A DNA stretch of 16,218 nucleotides from an uncultured Eudoraea sp. (GTDB lineage Bacteria; Bacteroidota; Bacteroidia; Flavobacteriales; Flavobacteriaceae). Under the pieces are notes generated by a model, which saw nothing but the letters and a program-made list of their open reading frames with translations, did no database searches and was not told the DNA's origin. Below are positions 7,397 to 14,711 of this stretch, piece after piece. The stretch's first letter is position 1, and each line of letters starts with the position of its first letter. The position numbers were made by a program, and so were the translations under genes. The DNA lies in NCBI GenBank assembly GCA_905479615.1, contig CAJQNH010000016.1, positions 1 to 16,218 of the forward strand, written 5' to 3'.

Positions 7397-7427
7397 AGGA
7401 ATTAAGGATTCCTTGAGGAATACCCTT
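7397..7427 (-). terminator. Overlapping hairpins downstream of the transglycosylase gene
   Basis: ATTCCTT (7408-7414) can pair with AAGGAAT (7397-7403) upstream, leaving a 5-base loop. Alternatively, ATTCCT (7408-7413) pairs with AGGAAT (7416-7421), extended by GG/CC beyond a small mismatch. A further pair, ATTACG (7436-7441) with CGTAAT (7453-7458), lies next to the transglycosylase stop. On the - strand these folds follow that gene and could end its transcript, but there is no long T-run, so this is tentative. Confidence 0.35.
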
Positions 7428-7466
7428 GTTACTTCATTACGAATACTATAAACGTAATCAGGCGTT

Positions 7467-8882
7467 TTAATCTACCATAGAGGCATAACGGTTATATCTG
7501 TTAAATATCTGCATTACATAATCATATGGTTCTGTACCTCTTACATATCCATACTGAACTGCCTCATGGTTGTAGTGTTGAGGATTACTAAGTGCCAGGA
7601 TCATTTTATCTACATTATCATCCCAGGTGTACTTGTCGAGGCCATCCAGTTCGGCGAGGCTTTGAGCATCTTTTACATGTTGATATCCGCAATTATAGGA
7701 AGCCATTGTAAATTTTATCCTTTGTACCGAATCCGCTATCATCTCAAAATTACCGTAAAGCTGTCCCAGATAGGCCGTCCCCCCGCGTAAACTTTCCCCG
7801 GGATCCCCCAGGTCCTTAACCCCAAGCTCCTCAGCAGTGGCCGGCATTATTTGCATTAGGCCTTTAGCACCTGCCCAGGAAGAGTCATTAGGTTGAAACT
7901 GGGATTCCTGATATACTAATGAAGCCAAAAGCCGCCAATCCCATCCCAGTTCTTTTGCATGTTCCTTTATTAGCGCATCGTAAGCGCTGATCTGATTTTT
8001 ATTTAAACTATAAAATTCACTTTTCACCCGGTGTTTAAAGTTCCTTTCATTTTCAAAATACTTATTGTAAATCACATAATAGTCTGAACCCTTCTTCTCT
8101 TCCTCTATCCAGCTGTTAATTTTCTCCAATAATTTAGGAGAATCTGATCTCACGGCCCACGCAATACGCTGAGAAAAACTTACCGGCACGCTCACATCTA
8201 AAATAGGGTTGTGAGAAGCATTAATCTTTGCCAGATTCCCGTCTGCTACGGTATACTTTATTTTTTTATCTACCACCTGCTTAATGATTTCATCGGTAGA
8301 AATTGCGCCCTCTAAGGTATCTATAACTATATCGCCTCCAATTTCCTTTGATAAATTCAAAAGTCGTTTTAAATAGGAGGAATTCTTTCTTACACTAACC
8401 GTGTCACCAATTAGCTCAATGGGATCCTGAATGATGGATTCTTTAATATTATCAAGAGTTAGTTTACGCCAGTTATCCGGTTTTCTTTGCACCAACACTT
8501 GCTTGGTAAGGTATAAATAATCTATAAAAGCAACTTTCTCTTTTCTTTCCTGAGTAACTGCCAGTCCGTGAGCTACAAGGTCTATGTTGCCATGTTGAAG
8601 CTCATCCAACATCTCATCGAGATTCCTGGACACTTTTAATTCTAATTCCAGGTTTAATTTTTTGGCAAGTCGCTTGAGTAATTCATATTCATACCCCATG
8701 GTTTGGCCGCGATACAAAAAGTAACTCGTGGCACTATAGGCAATCAACACCTTAAGTTTACCGTCTGCGACAATTTCATCAAAACCCCTGATCACCGAAG
8801 CCTCACTTATGTCGGTTTTTTTCATTTGACAGGCACTCAAACAAAGGCAACAGATAATAAGAATTCCTATTCGTTTGGTCAT
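7467..8882 (-). CDS. mltF: MltF-type membrane-bound lytic transglycosylase
   Basis: A 471-residue lipoprotein that should cleave the MurNAc-GlcNAc bond of peptidoglycan, forming 1,6-anhydro-muropeptides. The lipobox LSAC gives C18. Residues about 40-285 form a type 3 periplasmic solute-binding domain (LKVLIAYSATSYFLYRG, MGYEYELLKRLAKKL, DLVAHGLAVTQERKEKVAF), and about 295-471 an SLT goose-lysozyme-like domain. The catalytic Glu is E326 (SLVYQESQF), followed by GLMQIMPATA (341-350) and MASYNCGY (393-400). This two-domain order is that of E. coli MltF, where the binding domain regulates the catalytic one in response to muropeptides. Length is near that of the family. It is 140 bp downstream of the histidine kinase on the same strand and probably has its own promoter. 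All three SLT motifs are intact, so it should be active. Confidence 0.92.
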   Translation of the reverse strand: MTKRIGILIICCLCLSACQMKKTDISEASVIRGFDEIVADGKLKVLIAYSATSYFLYRGQTMGYEYELLKRLAKKLNLELELKVSRNLDEMLDELQHGNIDLVAHGLAVTQERKEKVAFIDYLYLTKQVLVQRKPDNWRKLTLDNIKESIIQDPIELIGDTVSVRKNSSYLKRLLNLSKEIGGDIVIDTLEGAISTDEIIKQVVDKKIKYTVADGNLAKINASHNPILDVSVPVSFSQRIAWAVRSDSPKLLEKINSWIEEEKKGSDYYVIYNKYFENERNFKHRVKSEFYSLNKNQISAYDALIKEHAKELGWDWRLLASLVYQESQFQPNDSSWAGAKGLMQIMPATAEELGVKDLGDPGESLRGGTAYLGQLYGNFEMIADSVQRIKFTMASYNCGYQHVKDAQSLAELDGLDKYTWDDNVDKMILALSNPQHYNHEAVQYGYVRGTEPYDYVMQIFNRYNRYASMVD

Positions 8883-8900
8883 AACGGTTTATCTCTTAAA

Positions 8901-8932
8901 GCCCTAAATATATAAAAGAATTTGATTAGGGC
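8901..8932 (-). promoter_or_regulatory. Inverted repeat around a promoter-like box upstream of mltF
   Basis: GCCCTAA (8901-8907) and TTAGGGC (8926-8932) are perfect 7-bp inverted arms 18 bases apart, located 19-50 bp upstream of the mltF ATG. On the - strand TATATTTA (8912-8905) within the repeat matches 7 of 8 positions of the TAnnTTTG box. It could be an operator over the promoter, or a terminator hairpin for the kinase transcript. The lack of a T-run favours the operator reading slightly. Confidence 0.35.
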
Positions 8933-9022
8933 ACTTTTAAAGATTTTTCCTCTCATAAAGGTTCATGCTTTGGAGGAGATTTCTATGCGCGGAAAAGTGC
9001 TAATATGCAGAAATAACTGCAG

Positions 9023-10372
9023 TCAAAAAGATAAGACAAAGGAGGTATATTCAGGCTGCACGGAATGCGCTATTAAGTTGCCTCCATGTAAATGCATAAT
9101 TTGTCTGGATAGGCTCAGCCCAATGCCAGTCCCTGATTTTTTCGTAGTAAAGAAAGGAACAAATATTTCATCTATTAATTCAGGAGATATGCCGGGGCCA
9201 TTATCCCACACTTCTACGTATTTTACTCCTTTTGAATTGGTCCCTGTTGTTATTTTAATAAGTCCGTTTTCTTGTTCCCCAAGAGACTGTGCTGCGTTTT
9301 TACCCAAATTAACCAACACTTGTGAAATTTGTTTTTCATCAATAAAGAGTTCTATCTCCTCCGGATTTATAATAGTCTCTATGGTTATGCTGCCATTTTT
9401 ACTTTCCTGTTCCAGCAAGACTTTCACTTTATTCATTATTTTTTGGGCCGGCACGAGAGCTTTGTCTGGCGGGGGTAAATTGAGAAAACTTCTATAAGAT
9501 TCCACAAATAGCATTAAGTCGCCTCCCTGCTCTTTGATGACTTCAAGTCCCCTGACAGTGTTTTTAATATGATCTTTATTAAAATCTTGCAGACTTACGA
9601 GCTCATTTTCAGACTTATAGTATTTCAGGATAGACTCGGATATTGAAGTGATAGGGGTAATGGTGTTCATGATCTCATGGGTAAGCACCCTGATTAAGCG
9701 CACCCAGGAATCTGTTTCTTTCTCATCCAGTTCCTGATGAATATCCTGTGCCACTACCAGAAGTAATTCTTCCTTATTAAGAATTAAAGAAGTGGATTTC
9801 AGGGCCAGTTGTTTTTTCTCTCGCTCATTAGACAATTGAACGAGTTTCCGTTCAAAGGGTAGCAGTTTGGAGAATAGTTCATAGAGAGATGAATCTACCT
9901 GGGTTAATTGTTTTATATGGTTTAATGGCCTGTAAGTGAGAAGTTCTTCAATTTTGTCGTTGGCAAAAAGGATATGTCCTTTTTTATTTATGGTCATAAT
10001 TCCAATATCTGACTGCTTGATGATTTCCTGATAATACTGCTCCTGTATTTGCTTTTTAATATGAATATCCTGTATCATGGTATTCAGCATGTTAAGGCTA
10101 TGGTTTAGTTCTTCCAGCGACTTTAAACTCAACTTTTCAGGAAACCGCAAGGTGAAATCCTCATTTTTTATGGCATCAAAAAAATAAGCAATTTTGCGAT
10201 TGGTATGGTTTGTATAACTAATCAAGGAAACTGTCTGAGCTACCAGGAGCAAGAGTATTAAAACAGATAATATGATGTAATCCGAAAAAAATAGAAAGGC
10301 TACAAGTAATGCGGTAAAGCATAATAAGCAGATTCTTACCACCAACTGCAAATAAATATTTCTGCTTACCAT
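9023..10372 (-). CDS. Sensor histidine kinase, NtrY-like
   Basis: A 449-residue membrane kinase counted from the ATG at 10372. A TTG one codon upstream (10375) is also open, but the ATG forms a TGATG overlap with the regulator stop and is preferred. Two membrane helices (about 10-29 and 33-52) are joined by only a few residues, so there is almost no periplasmic domain. A HAMP-like linker and a PAS domain follow (about 112-210; GIMTINKKGHILFANDKIEE). The H-box LTHEIMNTITPI carries H232. The ATPase domain has N-box N355/N359 (QVLVNLGKNAAQ), D390 in DNGPGIS and the G-rich GTGIGLSLSR. It should autophosphorylate H232 and pass phosphate to the regulator encoded just upstream. With so little outside the membrane, it probably senses a signal within the membrane or cytoplasm, consistent with control of an export system. 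No DHp or ATPase residue appears to be missing. Confidence 0.92.
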   Translation of the reverse strand: MVSRNIYLQLVVRICLLCFTALLVAFLFFSDYIILSVLILLLLVAQTVSLISYTNHTNRKIAYFFDAIKNEDFTLRFPEKLSLKSLEELNHSLNMLNTMIQDIHIKKQIQEQYYQEIIKQSDIGIMTINKKGHILFANDKIEELLTYRPLNHIKQLTQVDSSLYELFSKLLPFERKLVQLSNEREKKQLALKSTSLILNKEELLLVVAQDIHQELDEKETDSWVRLIRVLTHEIMNTITPITSISESILKYYKSENELVSLQDFNKDHIKNTVRGLEVIKEQGGDLMLFVESYRSFLNLPPPDKALVPAQKIMNKVKVLLEQESKNGSITIETIINPEEIELFIDEKQISQVLVNLGKNAAQSLGEQENGLIKITTGTNSKGVKYVEVWDNGPGISPELIDEIFVPFFTTKKSGTGIGLSLSRQIMHLHGGNLIAHSVQPEYTSFVLSF

Positions 10373-11736
10373 CAACGGTTTCTTTTTTTCAATTTGTTAT
10401 ATAAGGTTTGTCGTGAAATACCCAACTGGTCTGAGGCGGCACTAAAATTACCATCATGTTGCTCCAGCGCCTTGCTGATCATAAGTTGTTCCATTTCCTC
10501 AAGGGTATCCGGACCATTATCGATTGATATTTTGATCTTTTCATTTAACAGAAAATCCGTTGGTTTCAAGATGTTACCCTCGGCCAAAATAACAGCACGT
10601 TCCATAGCATGTACCAGCTCTCTAATATTGCCCGGCCATTTGTGGGCCAGAAACTTGTCATAGACAGCTTGATTGAGCCGTAATCCGGGTTTACCATATT
10701 TAGAAGTAAAGCGGTTCAAATAAAAATCAGCTAGTATTAAAACATCATTTTCCCTTTCCCTCAATGGTGGGATTTCCATACGGATGGTATTAATTCGGTA
10801 TAATAAATCTTCTCTAAAAAGACCATCGGAAACCATTTTATCCAAATCACAATTAGTAGCGCTTATCAATCGAATGTCCACGGTAATGGGTTTATTGGAC
10901 CCTACCCTGATAATACGCTTATTTTGTATGGCCGATAATAGTTTGGCCTGTGTTTGTAGGGATAGATTACCGATTTCATCAAGGAAAAGTGTACCTCCAT
11001 GGGCAGCTTCAAACTTGCCGACCCTGTCTTCCTTAGCGTCGGTAAAGGACCCCTTGACATGACCAAAGAGTTCGCTTTCAAAAAGAGACTCGGAAATGGA
11101 ACCCATATCCACAGCAATAAAAACCTCATTCTTTCGGCGGGAAATCCGATGCAATTCGCGAGCAATTAATTCTTTTCCGGTCCCATTTTCGCCAGTAATT
11201 AAAACATTGACATTTGTTTTAGCAACTTTTCCAGCTAGGTTCAATACATTGTTAAGTGCGGTGGAATTGCCAATAATATAATTTTTAGTTTGATTGATGA
11301 CTTGCTTTAAATTGCTCTCTTTTTCCTTTAGCTGTTTTACTTCTTTCTGTGATTTTCTTAGGGAGTAGGTAGTTTTTAATGTGGCAAGTAATTTGTCGTT
11401 GTTCCAGGGTTTAAGGATGAAATCAGTTGCCCCTTCTTTAAGTGCTTTTACCGCCAGATCCACCGCTCCATAGGCTGTCATCATGATTACGGAAATACCC
11501 GGCGCCATTTTTTTAATTTCCCTCAGCCAATATAGTCCTTCGTTTCCCGTATTGACTCCGGCAGAAAAATTCATGTCAAGAAGAATAATATCATAACTTT
11601 CTAAACCAGGAAAGGAGGCAATTTGATTCGGATTGGAAATACTACTCACACTTTTGAATTCAAATTGCAAAAGAATATCCAGAGCGCTTAAAACACTTTT
11701 GTTATCATCTATTACCAAAATTTTACCATCCTGCAA
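10372..11736 (-). CDS. NtrC-family response regulator (sigma-54 activator)
   Basis: A 454-residue regulator. The receiver domain (1-120) has acidic residues D10/D11, phospho-acceptor D54, T87 and K109. The AAA+ domain (about 150-385) has Walker A GENGTGKE (182-189) and Walker B FLDEIG with D253/E254. The GAFTGA loop reads GSFTDA (229-234). The C-terminal Fis-type helix-turn-helix (about 430-452) contains FSAASDQLGISRQTLYNKL. It should bind upstream DNA and, when phosphorylated, use ATP to open a sigma-54 promoter. The start is TTG at 11736 (TTG CAG GAT GGT); no in-frame ATG exists between the upstream stop at 11751-11749 and the receiver core. The T and the second A of the contact loop are kept, but its G-to-D change departs from the E. 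coli type; as I recall, variants like this are common in Bacteroidota. It lies divergent to the exporter operon, its probable target. Confidence 0.93.
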   Translation of the reverse strand: MQDGKILVIDDNKSVLSALDILLQFEFKSVSSISNPNQIASFPGLESYDIILLDMNFSAGVNTGNEGLYWLREIKKMAPGISVIMMTAYGAVDLAVKALKEGATDFILKPWNNDKLLATLKTTYSLRKSQKEVKQLKEKESNLKQVINQTKNYIIGNSTALNNVLNLAGKVAKTNVNVLITGENGTGKELIARELHRISRRKNEVFIAVDMGSISESLFESELFGHVKGSFTDAKEDRVGKFEAAHGGTLFLDEIGNLSLQTQAKLLSAIQNKRIIRVGSNKPITVDIRLISATNCDLDKMVSDGLFREDLLYRINTIRMEIPPLRERENDVLILADFYLNRFTSKYGKPGLRLNQAVYDKFLAHKWPGNIRELVHAMERAVILAEGNILKPTDFLLNEKIKISIDNGPDTLEEMEQLMISKALEQHDGNFSAASDQLGISRQTLYNKLKKRNR

Positions 11737-11762
11737 AGCGCTCTTATTTTAAATCTAGAATC

Positions 11763-11770
11763 CAAAATTA
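11763..11770 (-). promoter_or_regulatory. Putative -7 box for the regulator-kinase operon
   Basis: On the - strand the sequence reads TAATTTTG, a full match to the Bacteroidota TAnnTTTG -7 element, 27 bp before the TTG start at 11736. No convincing TTTG element is found at the expected 17-23 bp upstream. A start about 6 bp downstream would leave a leader of about 20 bases. Confidence 0.35.
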
Positions 11771-11812
11771 CAATTTCAAAACCAAATTAGCATATAAGTG
11801 TAAAAAAAATGG

Positions 11813-11873
11813 ACAATTGTTGTATAATAATTTTACGTTTGGCATGATTATATTTTACAACAGTTATTGTATA
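11813..11873. promoter_or_regulatory. Inverted repeats, possible binding sites of the NtrC-type regulator
   Basis: TGTTGTA (11818-11824) and TACAACA (11856-11862) are inverted arms with centres 38 bp apart. TACAA-N6-TTGTA (11856-11871) is a local dyad, ACAATTGT (11813-11820) is a palindrome, and TTGTATA occurs twice 47 bp apart (11820, 11867). The cluster lies about 30-90 bp upstream of the -24-like element of the divergent TolC gene, where enhancer sites of sigma-54 activators are expected. The binding specificity of this regulator is unknown. Confidence 0.35.
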
Positions 11874-11894
11874 TAGTTGATTAAAAGGCTGTTA

Positions 11895-11916
11895 TATATT
11901 TGGCACAACTCTGGTT
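11895..11916 (+). promoter_or_regulatory. Overlapping sigma-54-like and TAnnTTTG promoter for the exporter operon
   Basis: TTGGCAC (11900-11906) is a perfect -24 element. At the right spacing follows TGGTT (11912-11916), which keeps only the G of the -12 GC pair. Overlapping it, TATATTTG (11895-11902) fully matches the Bacteroidota housekeeping -7 box. A weak TTG (11877-11879) stands 15 bp upstream, slightly too close. The ATG of the TolC gene is at 11940. A sigma-54 start would give a leader of about 14 bases, a housekeeping start about 30. An imperfect second copy, TTTGGCAT, lies at 11838-11845. Confidence 0.4.
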
Positions 11917-11939
11917 ATACCTGAGTATACCGAGAATAT

Positions 11940-13298
11940 ATGAACTCAAAGTTTAGCATACTAGTTTTATTTTTATACGCTTTTTCATTTTCAGCATTTG
12001 CTCAGGAAGCATGGTCTTTGGATGAATGTGTTTCTTATGCCATTGAGCATAACCTGTCCCTTAACGATTTTGAGTATACAGAGTTTTCAGATGAAGAGAC
12101 CTATAAACAGTCTATCCGGGACTTGTTACCGTCTGTTAATGGCTACACAGATTATTTTCAAAGTTTTGGGCGTGCCGCGGATCCTAACAGCAACATTTTT
12201 GTTAATTCTGATTTTTTTGCCAACAACTATTCCCTTACCGCAACTATAGATTTATTTCAGGGTTTTCAGAAAATAAATACGATCAGGGCATCAAAATTAA
12301 TTTATGGCGCGTCCCTTGAAGATGTAGAACAGCAAAAATTTTTATTGGCATTCAGGGTCATGAAAGCCTATTACGACATCAAATTTTTTGAGGGCCTATT
12401 GGTCATATCACAGGAACAACTTCAAATCTCACAAAATAATTTTGATCTTGTCAAAAGACAAGTAGAACTAGGGTTAAAGGCAGGCGCAGATTTATACGAG
12501 GCAGAATCCCTTTTATTGACAGATGAACTGGCCCTTACACAAAGCGAGAATAATTTTCAAAAAGCACAATTACAACTTATACAGGAAATGAATTTTATAG
12601 GAGAATCTTCCATTCTTCTTGAACCATTTATAAAGGAAGAACAATTTACAGAACGTGGAGTGACGGTAGTCCAACAAGATTCTATTTTTAACAATGCCAT
12701 GAGTTTCATCCCCCTCATTAAGGCACAACAACTAAGGGCCGCAGCTGCGAGAAAACAGCTAGCCGCCGCTAGGGGACGCTATTATCCAAGGCTGTCTTTA
12801 GCCGCTGGGTACGGCACGGGCTATTTTGAGACATTTGTCAATGACGCCGGAATTGTGATTCCATTCAGGGAACAACTTAAAAATAATGCATCAAAATATA
12901 TTGGATTCTCACTGAATATCCCCATACTTAATGGATGGTCTGCCCGCTCCAGGGTAAAACAACAAAAAATAGAATTGCTCAGGGCCGATAACAACCTGGA
13001 CCTTCAGGAACAGCAGTTGTACCTTACAATTCAAGAACTCATACAGGATTATAATTCACTGCAAGTGGAGATCGCTCAAAGCGCAAAAAAAGTACAGGCA
13101 CAGGAATTAGCATTTACAATTGCTCAGAAAAGATATGACAGAGGACTCGTTAGCGTTCTTGATCTTACACAGGCGAAGAATCTTTTTGCTACCGCCCAGA
13201 ATGAAAATTTGCAGGTATTACTTCGCTTTTATTTAAACAAAAGCACTTTGGATTTCTATAATGGGTTACCTGTATTTAATATCAATCAAAATAATTAG
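11940..13298 (+). CDS. TolC-family outer-membrane efflux protein
   Basis: A 452-residue outer-membrane factor that would form the trimeric exit duct of a tripartite exporter. A signal peptide (1-22, ending AFAQ) is followed by WSLDECVSYAIEHNLSL, the usual opening of the OEP repeat. Two OEP halves follow, each with long amphipathic helices: one around 150-215 (YDIKFFEGLLVISQEQLQIS, LVKRQVELGLKAGADLYEAE) and one around 345-430 (IAQKRYDRGLVSVLDLTQAK). Length is normal for the family. It is the first gene of a + strand operon and is followed after 6 bp by the HlyD-like adaptor gene, so the two are surely co-transcribed. The promoter region is shared with the divergent two-component operon. The substrate cannot be inferred from this gene. 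Confidence 0.93.
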   Translation: MNSKFSILVLFLYAFSFSAFAQEAWSLDECVSYAIEHNLSLNDFEYTEFSDEETYKQSIRDLLPSVNGYTDYFQSFGRAADPNSNIFVNSDFFANNYSLTATIDLFQGFQKINTIRASKLIYGASLEDVEQQKFLLAFRVMKAYYDIKFFEGLLVISQEQLQISQNNFDLVKRQVELGLKAGADLYEAESLLLTDELALTQSENNFQKAQLQLIQEMNFIGESSILLEPFIKEEQFTERGVTVVQQDSIFNNAMSFIPLIKAQQLRAAAARKQLAAARGRYYPRLSLAAGYGTGYFETFVNDAGIVIPFREQLKNNASKYIGFSLNIPILNGWSARSRVKQQKIELLRADNNLDLQEQQLYLTIQELIQDYNSLQVEIAQSAKKVQAQELAFTIAQKRYDRGLVSVLDLTQAKNLFATAQNENLQVLLRFYLNKSTLDFYNGLPVFNINQNN

Positions 13299-13304
13299 AA
13301 TAAG

Positions 13305-14555
13305 ATGGACATAAAACTGGAGAAGAAAAAAGGATTGCGGCCCAAACACTACGGCTACATTGCGTTAGGCCTGCTATTGCTTTTTACCGGATGGAAATTG
13401 ATATTCAGTAATCAGGTATCCTCCTTTAGAACCAATAAGGAAAAATTATCCATAGCTGAGGTGACGCAGGGCAAATTTGACGACTATATTACCATTAATG
13501 GTAACGTGGCACCAATTGCAACTATTTATATGGATGCCTATGAGGGAGGACGTGTAACTGAAAAGTTGATTGAGGAAGGCGCAATGGTAAAAAAGGGAGA
13601 TATTATTTTAAAGTTGGAGAACAGGGGATTGTATGAACAAATATTAGCCAGTGAAAGTAATCTGGCTTTAAAGCAAAATGACCTGCGTTCTACAAAACTG
13701 GCTTTCGACTCAAGACAGGTGGAAGGAAAAAAATCTTTGGCCACGGCAGAATATGAGTTGCGTCGCTTAAAGAGAAATTTTGAACAGAATGAGGCTTTGT
13801 ACAAGGATGAATTGATATCAAAGGAGGAATACCTTACCTCTAAGGAAAATTACGAGCTTTCAATAAGGCAGTATGATATTATCAAATTACAAACGCAGCA
13901 GGATGATGAATTGCGAATAACTTCTTTATCCGGGCTGGACACTGATTTGGCACGTATGCAAAAAACTTTATCTATGGTATATGAGCGTATAGACCAATTA
14001 AATGTGCGTGCCCCGGCCGATGGTCAATTAGGGTTTCTCGACGCAGAAATAGGTCAAAGCATTGCCCAGGGAGAACGTATTGGGCAGATTAATGTACTAA
14101 CCGATTATAAAATTGAGGCTACCATAGATGAACATTATATAGACCGGGTCATAAGGGATTTAACAGCACTTCTGGAGCGGAATGGAAAAGAATACCCATT
14201 GAGATTGCGAAAAGTATATCCCGAAGTACGCAATGGAAAATTTAAGGTGGACCTTGTTTTCAGTGGGGAGAAGCCGGAAACGATAAGAACAGGCCAGAGT
14301 TATAACATAAAATTACAACTGGGGGAATCCTCAGATGCACTACTCCTGCCCAAGGGCAGTTTTTTTCAAAGCACCGGAGGACAATGGATTTTTGTAGTGA
14401 ATCCTGACGGGGGAGAAGCTATCAAAAGGGATATACGTATAGGGAAGCAGAACTCAAGGTACTATGAAGTCCTGGAGGGACTGCAAAATGGAGAAAGTGT
14501 AATAACCAGTAATTATGACAATTTTGGGGATGCAGAACGTGTAGTACTAAAATAA
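13305..14555 (+). CDS. HlyD/MacA-type periplasmic adaptor protein
   Basis: A 416-residue membrane-fusion protein that joins an inner-membrane ABC transporter to the TolC-like duct. A membrane anchor occupies about 15-36 (YIALGLLLLFTGWKLIFS). The first half of the lipoyl-like domain is at about 68-108 (AYEGGRVTEKLIEEGAMVKK, then GDIILKLEN). A long coiled-coil hairpin (about 110-230) comes next, then the second lipoyl half (VRAPADGQLGFLDAEIGQSI, about 234-253) and a beta-barrel and membrane-proximal domain ending NGESVITSNYDNF. No N-terminal lipobox is present, so it is held by its membrane helix. It starts 6 bp after the TolC stop. The ATPase and permease genes that follow make it a MacA-like partner. 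The size and domain order are typical. Confidence 0.92.
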   Translation: MDIKLEKKKGLRPKHYGYIALGLLLLFTGWKLIFSNQVSSFRTNKEKLSIAEVTQGKFDDYITINGNVAPIATIYMDAYEGGRVTEKLIEEGAMVKKGDIILKLENRGLYEQILASESNLALKQNDLRSTKLAFDSRQVEGKKSLATAEYELRRLKRNFEQNEALYKDELISKEEYLTSKENYELSIRQYDIIKLQTQQDDELRITSLSGLDTDLARMQKTLSMVYERIDQLNVRAPADGQLGFLDAEIGQSIAQGERIGQINVLTDYKIEATIDEHYIDRVIRDLTALLERNGKEYPLRLRKVYPEVRNGKFKVDLVFSGEKPETIRTGQSYNIKLQLGESSDALLLPKGSFFQSTGGQWIFVVNPDGGEAIKRDIRIGKQNSRYYEVLEGLQNGESVITSNYDNFGDAERVVLK

Positions 14556-14556
14556 T

Positions 14557-14656
14557 TTATCAAATTGATAATAAATGTAACATAAGAACTCTGGGGAAGT
14601 CTTTAAAAAAAGACTTTCTGTTCAAGACAATATCAAATGAAACTTGAAATGTTTCA
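14557..14656 (+). promoter_or_regulatory. Structured gap inside the exporter operon
   Basis: The gap between adaptor and ATPase genes is 156 bp, much longer than the other operon gaps, and carries three inverted repeats. TTATCAA-A-TTGATAA (14557-14571) is an almost perfect palindrome right after the adaptor stop. AAGTCTTT (14597-14604) and AAAGACTT (14609-14616) make a perfect 8-bp stem with an AAAA loop, extendable by GGG/TCT. TGAAAC (14638-14643) pairs with GTTTCA (14651-14656). The second is terminator-like but lacks a T-run. They may tune the ratio of adaptor to transporter, or mark a second promoter. Confidence 0.45.
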
Positions 14657-14711
14657 GAATAGTAAAGAAGAATAACACAATGTTTATTAAATATTGAAAA
14701 ACAATCAAAAA

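Noticed and set aside
8922..9497. 191-codon + strand frame antisense to the kinase 3' end
   Set aside because: It begins at a non-ATG codon and mirrors the well-supported kinase catalytic domain. A GGAGG-like string at 9041-9047 is not placed before a sensible start.
14694..14711. Longer start (TTG) for the ABC ATPase
   Set aside because: The six extra residues (MKNNQK) precede the standard start MIQIQNLKKSF, and the ATG at 14712 is the normal choice.
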